Origin: Icerya purchasi | Lineage: Eukaryota; Arthropoda; Insecta; Hemiptera; Monophlebidae | NCBI GenBank assembly: GCA_039619475.1 | Contig: CM077115.1 | Span: forward strand, 295,121,756-295,185,755 | Reading direction: 5' to 3' | Length of the DNA stretch: 64,000 nucleotides | Part shown: piece after piece, positions 24,036-36,200 of the stretch | Layout of the letters: every line of letters begins with the position of its first letter | How positions within the stretch are numbered: the first letter of the stretch is position 1 | The notes under the pieces: model-generated | The model's database searches: none | What the model saw: the letters and a program-made list of their open reading frames with translations, nothing else | What the model was told of the DNA's origin: nothing | Position numbers and translations under genes: made by a program

Positions 24036-24539
24036 AGAAAAAACCTAACAAAGATCATGAAAGAATGATGAAAATTGCGAGAAAGGTGGTAAAGCCACTG
24101 GAAAAATGGCATTAAATAGCAAAAATTGACTAAAACGGTGTAAAAGTATTAAAATGTAGGAAAAAAACGAAAAATGTTGGAAAATTGGTTATAATGAGTC
24201 AAAAATGATGAAAACGTTTACTACATGTCAATGTCACTGCTTTCACATCTAAAATATTGCAAAGGTATAACTCAATGTCTAAGTTGTGAGGGTAATGTGA
24301 TTATTCTTTGTTAACCTCTTTATCATACACATATCAAACATAACAAAATATATATTTTTATCTCTCTCATTCTATAACTCTATCTGTAGCTGTGTTCATG
24401 CTTGAACGGATGTTTTCTACTAACACACTCATATATTTTACATGCATGCATACTCACCCACAATCACACATCATCCCGCATATACAATGACAATACAATT
24501 TCAGCATGCGTCTCTTTCTTCATAATCATGAATTCTAAT

Positions 24540-25800
24540 GATAGGCATCATCCTACATTTCAAAAATAATAGTATGAGGGAAATTTAAAGAAAAAATGTA
24601 AAATAAATCACCTTGGAACAATGCAAAGTGTGAGATAATAACTTTGCTAGCATGAATGTACATTTAGACTAATTTCATAACATTGAATTGAATGATAATG
24701 GTATATAGCATGAACGGAATGGAATGAAGGATTCATTATGATTAGAAATATGATGTTGTTTTGTATGACTTTACAATAATGACTATACAGAAAAAAAAAA
24801 TTATGTATGATTGGAAAAAACTGTATGAGAGAATAATTGATTTTAGGTAATTAAATAGTATACTTCGATTAATTTTAAAACATGTTGTAGGATTTTTTTC
24901 AGAAATGTACAAAAAGGAATATAAAGATTAACTGATATATTAATTTTAATAGCATGAACATATATTTAGAATAATTTCGTGTTATATTATTAAATTTTGA
25001 AGCTTGTTAGCATGAGGGAAAAGGAGTGATTGCTATGGTATGAGTAAAACGAACGAAGTGTTTTCATAGATTAGTGATTATATAGAAGAAAAAATGATGT
25101 ATGAGGCTTTGTTATTAAAAAAGTAGTATGCTTGGACTGATTTAAAAAAAAATGCATGATAGGTTATTGGAAGCGTACGGTGTATACATTCATAGATGCC
25201 GTGATTCTATTACTTTTGTCATGTATGGAAAATAAAAAAATTAAAAATGCTACTACAATTTCATGATGGTAAAAAAAAATGAAGAAAAAATTAATTCATG
25301 ATGTCATTATGAGGAGTGAGTTCGACATGTATGTTTACAACAATATGTTTTCTATAGGTTAGCTATTTGTGAATTGAGAAAAAAATTTAAATGATAAAAA
25401 ATAATATGTACGGTAGATTAAAAAAAAAATAATATGTTTGATGTGAAAATAAGTTAATGTCTTGTACAGAGATGATTGATTTTTTGGAAATGATAAAATA
25501 TACTTAATTTGATTCTAAAATAATTATGCGTGATTTGAAATTTGAAAATAAATCACCCTGGAAGAATGGGGCGAAGAAAATTTTTCTACAATTTCAGGAA
25601 AAACTATGTTATGATAAGTAACAATGAAAGAGGTGTATTCGTGGTAATGAAGCGAGTAGTGTCTGCGGGCTATAAATGTGTGCACGACATATTACGAAAG
25701 TTTTGAACAAATGTTTGCGTAACAATTGAATAAAAATATACTCGGGTTAATTTAATAACACAGAGAAAAAATATTATATTATCGGCGAGGTTAGTAATGT
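24540..25800. repeat. Array of diverged boxes related to the arm sub-repeats
   Basis: A box of the form TATATTTAGACTAATTTCATAA recurs irregularly at about 24661, 24858, 24963, 25128, 25500 and 25736, each followed by AT-rich spacer. The same box occurs three times in each terminal arm (right arm about 27640, 27825 and 28030). The interior array is in the orientation of the right arm. It looks like an old, heavily diverged expansion of the arm sub-repeat. Confidence 0.55.
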
Positions 25801-26464
25801 ATGTTCAGAGGTCTTGACAGTGGGGTGCAAGTGGTAATAGTGGCGAGAATGAAGGAGAAAAGAAAATAATAATCTTTTAGTCAACCTTTTTATGTTTGGT
25901 GTGATAATTGTTCACTGATAGATGCATGTATCTTCGACGTTTTTTATAATCAAGCTGTTCTCGAGAATATATCTCTCATTCGCACGTTGCAACTCTGATC
26001 TGCTTGTGCTAGCTCGTTTTTTTCTTTGAACATGCTGTGTCTCGTAAGCTAGTAGGTTTTCTACCTGTTGCTCTATTGATCAACACACCTCATAGACAAA
26101 ATATTTGTGAAATAAAAAAATATTAAATAACATGTGAACTTAATACATATTTTTATAAAAATGTGATTATGAAAGATTTTAAAAAATTTGAGAGAACTCT
26201 CCAGGTCTTAGGTTGTGACTTACAAATTAATGAAAACTCACACAGCTGTGGAAAATACTTGATATACGTGATGTACATGGAAATGTTGACCAGTTAGATT
26301 CGTTTGCTATAGAAAAAATAAAAAATAAAATTTTTTAATCTAAAAAGATATGAACAAATTATGTAGTATTATATTCGAAAATTAGACAATAATTATATGT
26401 ACACTTTACACAACTGGTTCAGATTTTTGTAATATTCATCATTACCAGTACTTTAAGTTAAGAA

Positions 26465-26477
26465 GGGGGGGGGGGGA
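26465..26477. repeat. Poly-G run
   Basis: Uninterrupted run of 13 G (26465-26477) just downstream of the minus-strand ORF inside the 9-kb element. Confidence 0.9.
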
Positions 26478-26490
26478 GATAGAGAAATAA

Positions 26491-26876
26491 TCAAGGATTT
26501 TTCAAGTAATGACTCATCGAAGAACATTGTGAATGTAGCATTTTTGATGCATGCCATGCTCTGCTTGTCTTATACAGTGTATGCAAACACTTTCCGCCAG
26601 ACATATCAATCATTGCTAGTTCAGTTACTCGAAAACCATAATCACAATCTATATGGATGCTGATATCTACAAAATATTCCGCTATATCTGCTTGTTCTGA
26701 TAATAATACAGGACCAATGATATTATGTACAGAAGATGTTGATCCTTCTGCTGTATACCATCATCTGATTGCTGTGATGGAGGTGATGAAGTTGTATGCG
26801 AGACACTATCACTCGAAAATGAATTCTGAATAAATTCGTCGACTTTAATATCAGTCGAATCGGTATTGTTATTCAT
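26491..26876 (-). pseudogene. Decayed ORF of unknown function, convergent to 22217-22977
   Basis: The minus frame from ATG at 26876 encodes a Ser/Asp/Thr-rich N-terminus (about 39 codons). After a frame break near 26755 it continues for about 85 codons to a TGA at 26491-26493. That part includes 'EYFVDISIHIDCDYGFRVTE' and 'LAMIDMSGGKCLHTLYKTS'. The 'FVDI...VTELAMID...G' arrangement faintly recalls the first motif of DEDD-type exonucleases, but the Glu after the Asp is absent, so I make no functional claim. It faces the left-arm ORFs and sits 0.7 kb from the right arm. Confidence 0.45.
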
Positions 26877-27579
26877 GATTGAATAATATTTTTAACTTTT
26901 TACTAAGAATGTAGAAAATTATTACTTATAACGTTAGAGCAAACTTTTATTAATGCGTGAAGAACACAGCTTCAACAAATTCTACACGTTTAATGTAACA
27001 CTAATACTGACTGCCTGAACAGATCCTTTCGAGATTCTAGCTCGATGCATGTCTTTGAAGAGGGCGGGTTGCACCAGAAAAACCACATTCCTTTAGTGAA
27101 AGCTGGTTACATACGCAGATGAACGAAATTTACAGGTGATCTTTGGGTTATGGGGGTTTGTGTGTAGGTGTGTACATGTCAACCGGTTTTTCTACAAAAG
27201 ATATGAAGGAGAAGATCCGGGCAGACTCGATGACCTTGACACATGATCGAAATCAACGGCATAGCAACATTCATGCAAGGAAATAAGCAGAGTACCTTTG
27301 CATAGATATATTGGGGGAAAATATGGAGGATATTGAAAAAAAAATATATTTAGAGTTTGAAAAAAATGAAATAATCTTAAACTAACAGATTCGAAAAAAA
27401 TTATTATGAATGACGAGAAAATCATTGTTAGCAGATGGGTGCGTGGGAATGAATGGTATGGTTTCACTGTAGTTTCAGGGGGATGTACTCATGAAAAATA
27501 ATAGAAAAGAATTGAAATTTGTGTAGGGTGGATAGGGGAGAGGGAAAATATGAAACAGCGTTAAATAAAAATATACTCG

Positions 27580-29369
27580 AATTAATTTTTGAATACTTAC
27601 GTTTGGAAAAAGACTTTAGAGAGGAAAAAATATATTTTAGACTAATTCCATAATACATAGACATGAAAAATTATTATCAACAATATGAGGAATACTGTTA
27701 GAAGATGTTTACGCAATCATACTAGTGAAGATATCAATGGATTTATTTTTAGAACCTGAGAAAAAAATAAAATAAGAAAATTATCAACGGACGGAGGAAA
27801 TGATTGGAAGCGAAAAAAAATATAATTAGGCTGATTCTATAATATTAGACTTGAAAAAGTTATTATGAACGATAAGAGAACTACCGGTAGCAGATGAGTG
27901 CGAGGGAACATTATGTGCGAATGAAAGAGTGGCTAATTCATTGACAGATTAATTTTTAGAATCGGAGAAACAAAAAAATATAAAAATTATGAACGTTCGG
28001 AAGAAATAAACAGAAGCGTAAAAGAAAAATATACTTAGGCTAATTCTATAATATTTTGACACGAAAATAAAATATGTACGAAGTGTTGGTGTGTGTGTGG
28101 GGGGGGGGAGTGATATCGCGGCGTTTATTTCGGCGGCGACCGGAGCGTGTGTGAAATAGTACAGTGTACCTTTGTACAGGTTAACTCAATGCTTGATATG
28201 TGTGCAGGAATGGACGGTGTGCTTTTGCAATGAACGGAGAATACGTAAAAATAAAAATAAAAAAATATCAACGGATTAAGTATAAGATCGGAAGCGGAAA
28301 AAGACGAAAAATATATATCAGGTGGCAATGTATATGTGTGCGTGTGTGAACGTGTAGCGATCGTGAACAGGTTTCTATCGGTGGCGTGTGAGAGTGTGCA
28401 TAGATGATCGGCTAGTTAATTTCAAAACGAACGACTGGAATTCACCTCACCTGGTGACAGTATCAACTAGTTGCTGGAACATTTAAATATTTCCATTACA
28501 GCCGCGGTCGCGCTCACATAATACATCTCGTAGCAGCACACTCGCCCACTCTCATTCGACTGATGGAACGTTCAAATATTTTCTTTAAAAATAAAATTTT
28601 TAAAAAAAAATGCCGGAACGGAGCACGACTCGGAAAATTCCTTTAAATTTTGGGTTCTAAGTGTTGAGATTCAAACGTTTTTATCACTCCGGCAAAATTT
28701 TACCCCTCCCAACCTCGAAAAATGAAAATTAAAAAGTATGCTACATATATTACACGCAGAGTCATGTATAATACATACACATGATGATAGAAGGCGCGGG
28801 TATGGGAAAGCGAGTACACTTTCATGGCGGCTAAGGCTATGTTGAATATATGCGTGGAAACGGTGCGAGCGCATTTACAGATAACAGTATGAACGGGGAA
28901 TCGGAAAAATTTGAAGAAATTTTGGGGAAACTTGGGTGAATTTTGACCATATGGATACAAATTGGAGTGAACTTTCAGCACCTGTACGCTAATTGGGGTG
29001 AATTTTGAATACCTTGATGGGAATTATGGTTCGGATTAGCGGAACTGTCCAGGGGAATCAGGGGTAAACAGGGAAAACTTGGAGGAAATCCGTGAAATCA
29101 GGGGGAACTTGGGGTAACTTTGGGCTTTAAAAGAGAAATTGGGGTTAAGTTTGAGCACCTGGATGAGAATTTGGAGTGAAATTTCAGCAGCTGCCCGGAA
29201 AAATCGGGGGAAACCTGGACACTCGGGGTACCTACCCCCGGGGAAAATCGGGGGGAAACTTGGGGTAACTTTGGGCTCCAAGACAGAAATTGGGGTGAGT
29301 TTTGAGCACCTGGACACAAATTGGGGTTTGTGACGTCAGAGTCGCCAGGTCCGCCATTTATTAGCTACT
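27580..29369 (-). repeat. Right terminal inverted repeat
   Basis: Reverse complement of 20393-22182 with the same length and very few differences seen. It contains the mirrored G-rich subterminal array (about 28893-29329), which ends in CCATTTATTAGCTACT and is followed by the duplication CACGTT (29370-29375). Confidence 0.92.
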
Positions 29370-29555
29370 CACGTTTTAATCGAGTTGATTATTTCCGTTT
29401 CAATTATTAACTTTTTTATTCATGTACGAATATCGGTTATTTTCTTTAGATTCTTGAATCTGAAATATAATTAAACATTTTATTCGGGGGGGAAAATTCA
29501 TCTTTTAATATAGGAAAAAACTCTTGCAAATGTGTTTATACAGTAATCCCCCTTA

Positions 29556-30417
29556 TTATTTTTTTTTTTTAATAAGTTGTGGGTCTCACTGGGCAAGTAT
29601 GCCCGTTGCGTGAGTGCCCAACACTCCTATTATCGTTTATTCTAGTAAACAAAATTGCAGTTAATTATTCTTACTACCTACATCGAACGTATTAAACCAA
29701 AAAAATAAAAATAAAATATATCAATCGACGCAAATATATATATATATATGTGAATTACATAATAATACACCCATACACGGGAGCCGCTTATATATTAGAC
29801 ATTGCATACATTAATGTACAGGAAAGAAAAAAGTAAAGGAAACTGGTAAATAGATGGTCTAGAAGAGCCCTAAAAAATGCAGCAATAATAATAAAGGCAA
29901 AGGAGGATGCAGCAAAATTCCTTAATCTTTGCACCATTCTTTCAACCACTTCCTCACTTCCCTCTTCCATACACCAATTTGTTTTTCGTTTATTAACTGA
30001 CTGGGCATAGTACTCATTAATTTAATTAAAACTGAATCATCTGTATTGTCGATTCGTAGATTTACCCCTCTAGGATGAATGTAATAATTACTTTGATTTC
30101 TTGTTAGCGAAGTTTTTGGTCTGGAAGGTAACTTTACGTTATTGCGTTTAAATTCAAGTAGTCTGTAATAATTAATAATAGTGCATCTTGGGAGATATTT
30201 CATTATTTTCCTTCCACCAGGTTGATGTAGTATCACTCCGCTTCCGATGTGGTAGTGTAAGTTTCAAACACCTTTTCTAAAGTTTACCTATTTTATTGAT
30301 TTCCGTTTTTTTTTTAATCTCATCCCATATTTGGATCCCATATAAAATTCTAGACATTATTAATTGCATTAAAGTATATCCGTAATGCCCCATATGAAAG
30401 AACCGTCTTCAGTTTAT
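29556..30417 (-). pseudogene. LINE B copy 1, 3' segment
   Basis: Minus-strand C-terminal part of a non-LTR ORF2. It begins with post-thumb sequence 'ALRIYFNAI' (near 30370) and 'IQIWDEI', then 'RGVNLRIDNTDDSVLIKL' and 'EKQIGVWKREVRKWLKEW'. The 3' UTR at 29570-29640 matches 44885-44965 (GGTCYCACNGGGC...GGGTGCCCAAACACT-like on the minus complement). The T run at 29556-29568 is the poly-A tail. It is joined upstream to 32432-32511 and 37263-37590, which are parts of the same copy separated by later insertions. Confidence 0.8.
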
Positions 30418-32431
30418 CTTAACAAAAATAGTCAGATTTGTACTTAGAAAAACCAAAAATGATAAATTTCAAAAATTTCTGACGAATGTTAATACACAAG
30501 ATAAAAGTTTATGGAAAGTATGTTCGCGGTATAGTAAGAGCTATGGGGTGATTCCACCGCTATTTGATTCTGATCTTAACACGTATGTTTATAAGGATCA
30601 AGCAAAAGCGGAGTTGTTAGCCGAGTATTACTGAAATATTCATAAAACGAGCACGCGTCTTGCGTCTACATATCAAAATAATTTAGTCACTAATACAGTA
30701 AAACGTTTACTAACTGGTTCTGATTTCAATAACATTACAGGTTCTCCTATTTTTCATTCTGAGTTTTGTCCTGCCTCACCTGCTGAAATATTTAGGTACC
30801 TGAAGAAATCTAAAGTAAAAAACTCTTGTGGTGATGATAATATTCCGGCAAAAATCTTAAATAAGATTCCTCGGAAGGGGGTACTAGAGTTAACGCACAT
30901 AATTAATGCTACAATGCGGTTCGGCTATTTTCCAAATTTCTGGAAAGTAGCCAAAATCATTGCGCTACCTAAACCAGGCAAAGACTCTTCCCAAGTGAAT
31001 AATATACGACCCATTAGTTTACTTAGCAATTTAAGCAAAATAGCGGAAAAAGTTATGCTACATAGGCTTCGTAATTTCGCCGATAGTAATAACATACTTC
31101 TAATAGAGCAATTTGGTTTCAGACCAGGTTATTCTACTACGCATCAAGTTGCTAGGATTACTGATCATGTGACGCACAACTTTAATATAAACAAACACAC
31201 TGGATTAATTCTATTTGACATTGCAAAAGCATTTAACACGACCTGGCACGACGGGCTGATTTACAAAATGTTAAAATATAATTTCCCGAAATATCTAATC
31301 AAATTGATTAGAAGTTACTTACGGAATAGAACTTTTTACGTTTCATTACAAGACAGTAAGTCAATGACCAAAACTGCCGTCGCAGGAGTTCCTCAAGGTA
31401 GTGTGCTGGGGCCTTTTCTCTTTTCAGTCTATTTTTCTGATTTCCCTAAGTTGCAACACACGAGTTTAGCTTTATATGCTGATGATACGGCTATATACTG
31501 TAGCTCGTATAGAACGTCTACTATTTATAATCGTCTACAGCTGCATAGTTTTCGGGTTTTAAAATTTTTGGAAAAATGGAAAATTGAAATTAATCCAACT
31601 AAAACAGAAGCAATACTTTTTACTCGTAGATATCCCACCCCTCCAAGGCAATTGATTATTAATGGCACCAGGATTAAATGGGCTAATCATGTTCGATATC
31701 TTGGGGTAATTCTAGATAAAAGATTATCTTTTAAGGAACACTTAAAATACGCTGAAGCGAAAACAAATAGAACCATTGCAGCTTTGTACCCAATTATCAA
31801 TCGGAGATCTTACTTAAACACCGCAAACAAGCTTATTATCTGTAAAAGTATTATTAGACCAATATTGACTTATTCAGCTCCAGTTTGGTGCTCGATTTCG
31901 AACTCCGATTTTAATCAACTTCAGTTGCTGCAGAATAGATGTTGTCGGTGTATTTTAAACGTTCCCCGCTGGACTAAAATAGATAATATGCATGACTGGT
32001 TACAATTGCCTTATGTAAAAGATTTTATAATTAATACAGCAAATAAATTTTTTCATGGCTGTTCCTACCATAGCAATATGTTTATCAGGAATACAGGCGA
32101 TTATAATTCCGAGCAACTAACCCGGATGTACGTTAAATATAAGCATCGTCGGATTAAACACAATTTAGTTAGTTAGTGATAGCTCTAGGCTGTTGAGTAA
32201 TGTTTTCAATGGTAACAATTGGTTGTAATTTTTGATTATTTTGGGTTTTTTGTTATACTTTTTTTTTTGCCCTTTGTATTTTTTTGTATAGTGTTTATAT
32301 TTTTGTTAACAATACGTAAATATTCTATTTTATCACTCTAATGTAATGCGGTTAAGTCTCTTTCGAGCTGGTACGCATTTTGTTTATAAATACTGTATTA
32401 CTGTACTTAGCCAAATATACGTTCTGTTCTG
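30418..32431 (+). mobile_element. Jockey/CR1-like LINE, 5'-truncated, with 10-bp TSD
   Basis: An RT-bearing frame runs from about 30422 to a stop at 32174-32176, broken once by TGA at 30632-30634. Motifs: 'NSCGDDNIPAKILNKI', 'IRPISLLSNLSKIAEKVM', 'QFGFRPGYSTTHQVARI', 'ILFDIAKAFNTTWHDGLIYK', 'AGVPQGSVLGPFLFSVYFSD', the catalytic 'LALYADDTAIYC', and thumb 'VRYLGVILDKRLSFKEHL'. In the palm block the usual FDKVWH reads FNTTWH, so an Asp is replaced by Asn. The element is flanked by TTCAGTTTAT at 30408-30417 and 32432-32441. Its 3' end is not poly-A but a short GTTCT repeat. Endonuclease and ORF1 are missing (5' truncation). It inserted into LINE B; removing it rejoins the B frame. Confidence 0.88.
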
Positions 32432-32511
32432 TTCAGTTTATATAATGCTGGAATAACTGTATCTTACTTTCGAATTTAAGTTTTGTAAGTGATTTTTCCA
32501 GTTTAATGATT
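32432..32511 (-). pseudogene. LINE B copy 1, middle segment
   Basis: 80 bp caught between two insertions. On the minus strand it reads 'SLNWKNHLQNLNSKVRYSYS', which aligns with 'ALTWKMHINNLTLKIRQSMP' in the other B copy (near 49510-49460). It is the RT-thumb region that links 37263-37590 to 29556-30417. Confidence 0.85.
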
Positions 32512-33033
32512 TAGTCCATGTGCCCGAATAGAATAGGTGAGTATAATTTGGGGGGGCAAATTTTCCTTCAAACCCCAGTTAGAGGGGCACATGTAGATGG
32601 TAAAAAAGTATGATGACCATTTGGAAGCGGTAGCTTTTCAAAATGGCGGCCAATTAAAGATGGCGGCCAATTAAAGATGGCGGCCATCCCGATTCATATA
32701 TTAGATCATAACTGGGCTCCTAATCATCTGATTTTAATTTTCTTTTTTTCAAACGAAAGCTTGTTATATTTCCAACAACTTTAGTTCAGTACACTTTTTT
32801 TTATCTCCAATAGCTTTTGTGAAATAATGGAAAAAAGAATATTTTGTTTCTCAAAAATGTCTTTAGCCCGAATTATTCGAGTGATAATTAATTTTTACGG
32901 GAAAATGCTTCAAATAAAACATGAAAATAATTTTATAAGCTTTACAATGAAATTTTCATGAAAGTTGTATCTGTGATACAAAGCGAGATATGCTATTTTT
33001 AGTACCGAAAAACAGTCGTGGAAAGTACGTCAT
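32512..33033 (+). repeat. Left inverted terminus of the Academ-like element
   Basis: Matches 36757-37262 in reverse complement with few differences. It includes a G7 run near 32551 and three ATGGCGGCC repeats at about 32642-32685. Confidence 0.9.
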
Positions 33034-33267
33034 CGCATATGTACATATAAACATATAAAGACGCGTGACTCATTCTCTTCAATCATAACTTCGAACACAA
33101 TCGATTGACCCAAAGTTAAAACTGTAAACATTCATCTGATTTTCGATATATTCCGAATACATTTGTGAGTGATTCATTACTTTTGAGAATCAGTTTAAGC
33201 GTAAATATTTGAAGATCAGTTCTCGACCGAATGCGTTATACGTTGATTCGATAAATTCGATTTTACG

Positions 33268-36200
33268 ATGTGGTCGGGGGATAATGAATCTGAATCTAAA
33301 AGAAAAAAACTAGAACAAACGAAGTGCATAATTTGTGATGGTTCGCGTGAAAAAAGTGCAGTGCTCTCGCCGCGAGATTTACCTTCTTGGTCAGTTTTAC
33401 GTGATGCCGCTGAAAAACGAAAATTTACTCCTATTTTGAATGTTTCAATTTTAACTGAAAGTGACCTTTTAAAAGTAAAATATCACAGAGAGTGTCGCGC
33501 TAGGTTTACTCATCCAAAAAATTTAAAATTACTGGTTGAATCCAGCACACCTTCCGATACTTTTGACAAACCAGGACCTTCTTCACAATGTATTAATCCG
33601 CCTCCGGTAAGTAGAATTTCCTTATCACGTGACACTTCACGCAATGTTGTTTATAAGAAAATTTGCATTTTTTGCGACAAAGATAGCAAGTATGTAAAAG
33701 ATAGTAAAACTCGTGAAAGTTTAACACAAGCAGTGACCTTACGATCGGACGAGTTACTGAGAAACCTTGCCACAGAACGACAAGACACGAAAATTTTGGC
33801 TGTAACTTCCAGGGATTTTGTGGCAGCTGAAGCCCATTTCCATAGGTCATGTTATAGAAGTTACACTAGAAAACGGCCATTAAAACCAAAAACTATAGAT
33901 CGTTATCTCGAAAATGACAAATTAGCATATCCGTTACTGTTTGATTTCATTGGAAGTGACATGTTCGAAAAGAAAAATGTTTACAAGCGTAGTGAACTTA
34001 TTTCAGAACTGATTTCTTACTTTCCCGCCGATAAAAAAGATGACGTAGAAAAGTCAACAAAATGCAATTTTACTTTTAATCTTGCAAAAGAGTTTGGAAG
34101 TTCACTACATTTTAAATCTATAAACCGTACTGTTTACGTCATACCTGATAACTTATCGTACGATGAGCTTTTTGAGAAATATGTTTTAACGAAAAATCAG
34201 CTCGATAAAGCTACTGCTGATGTTCATAACAGTGAGATTTTCCGAGTAGCTAAAAAAATAAGAGAAGATGTGAAAGAAATTGACGGTGATCAAATTGGTT
34301 GGCCTCCATCTCCTTCTAAATTACATTCCGAAAGTATTGAAATACCACACTCATTGAATTATTTTCTCGGATGATTGCTTGAAGGAACATACCCCCAAGT
34401 ATATTTTACAAGATATTATTTATGCTATTTCGCATGGAAAAATCTCAACTGCGAAACATATCTTACTTGCGATGGTTGTAAAATCATTAACAGGGAATGT
34501 CGAGCTTATTTCAATGCTAAATCGAATGGGTCACAGCTGCAGTTATACTAAATTGTTTGAAATAGAGGCGTCATTATGCCTTCAGAAAATTACTTCTGTT
34601 AAAGATGGCCACATTCCTTTGCCTTATATATCCATTTGGGTGTTCCAACAATTGTTGCATTTGACAATATTGATCGAAATGAAGAGACTCTCAGCGGAGC
34701 GGGAACATCGCATCGAGTTAATGGAATCATAATTCAGAGTACGTCAAATTCTTGTCAACCTCCGCGACTGACAATTCACGATAAAGATAGAAAAAAAATA
34801 AATACAATAAATGCCATTAGTTCATCTATTCCCAATTATATCGCAGGCAAAAGATACGATCCTCCTAGAATTTTGACTGCTAAGCTTCCTCCAGAATGTC
34901 TCAATTTTTTTACACAGTCGAGACGCAAAAATATTTTTTGGATTTTAAGCAGGCAGTGTAACGCTAATAATCAAATTGTTAGTTCTTGGACAGGATTCAA
35001 TATAATGACAAGAAACAATTTAACTGTTTCACGTGATACTGTTGCTTATTTACCATCAATAAATAAACCTGCAACTGACATGTCCACAATCTACGAAATT
35101 TTACGTCAAAGTAATCAAATAAAATCGAACTTGAATTTAGATAACATCGTCGTTGTTTTAGATCAGGCTATTTTTTCAAAGGCAATAGAAATCAAATGGG
35201 TCCGGCTACAAGAATTTGAGAATATATTTCTAATGATGTGCAGTTTTCATATAATTTGTGATCTATTATCGATAATTGGAAAATTATTCGGTAACGCGGG
35301 ACTTAAGAATTATCCGTTGAATCAGCTACTATTTCAGAAGGATCCATTTCTCAAGTGTTGGATGGAAAACAGTACAATCGCGCCGTTAGATTACATAAAT
35401 ACATGTATGAAGCTTTCATAAGAATTATTTGGAACAACTTTTTGGATGACATCTGCGCTAAAAACATCCAACTTCCTTCAACACCTGAAGAAATGAACGA
35501 TTTATTTGCTTCATTTTCTAAAAATATTTCTCAAGATAGTTTTGAAACACTTCTTAAGAAGAAAGAATTGAATACCGATGTAAGCTTATTTGAGGAATAT
35601 TTGAATAAATTGAGAAACGATAATGGCTCACTTTCATCATTTTGGATGTTTTATGTCGACTTGGTAGAGATTTTGTTAGGCTTAATTCGAGCTCATAGAG
35701 AAGGTAACTGGATGCTCTACCTTTATTGTTTAGAACAAATGATACCGTGGTGTTTCACTTTGGGTAAGATTAACTACGCTCGATACTTGTGAATCCATTT
35801 TGCCGAACTGTCTTGCCTAGAAAATAAAGATCCTGGGTTTCTTGAGTTATTTAAATCTGGACAATTTTCTGTCCAGCTCAGATCAAAAAATCCATTTGCA
35901 AGAATACCCGTTGATCAAGCGCTAGAAGAAACGGTGAATAAAGATGCACAAACAGCAGGCGGAACAAAAGGTTTTAGTTTGAAGCCTGGAGCAATATCTA
36001 AATATTACTTAACAGCAGAGTTTCGAGCGTCAGCTTTAGGTAAAATGAAAGAGATTATACAATTTAATCAAAATAAAAATGTCGACCATCCTGATCTTCA
36101 TAAAACATGAATTTTTAAAGACGAGAAGCAAATCTCTTCTCTAATTTAATTATTAGAAAATGAATGGACGAATCCTTTTGAGAACAAAATTACTCTTGGT

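Larger units (their letters stand above)
20393..29369. mobile_element. 9-kb element with 1.8-kb terminal inverted repeats, 6-bp TSD
   Basis: Outer boundaries are defined by the duplication CACGTT at 20387-20392 and 29370-29375. The element starts AGTAGCTAATAAAT and ends with the complement. The two arms (20393-22182 and 27580-29369) are each 1,790 bp. In the stretches compared by eye they differ at only a few positions (for example 20407 against 29355). The 5.4-kb interior is AT-rich, with repeat arrays and decayed ORFs (22217-22417, 22440-22977, 23590-24030 plus; 26876-26491 minus). Known for Polintons/Mavericks: 6-bp duplications, long inverted termini and a 5'-AG start. Against a normal Polinton: it is half the usual length and lacks any visible polymerase B, integrase, protease, ATPase or capsid. 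I infer a non-autonomous Polinton-like element or an undescribed large foldback family. Confidence 0.9.

Noticed and set aside
20393..29369. Proviral or endogenous virus segment
   Set aside because: No viral hallmark gene is visible. The only link is the 6-bp duplication and AG ends shared with Polintons, so I leave it as an element of uncertain class.
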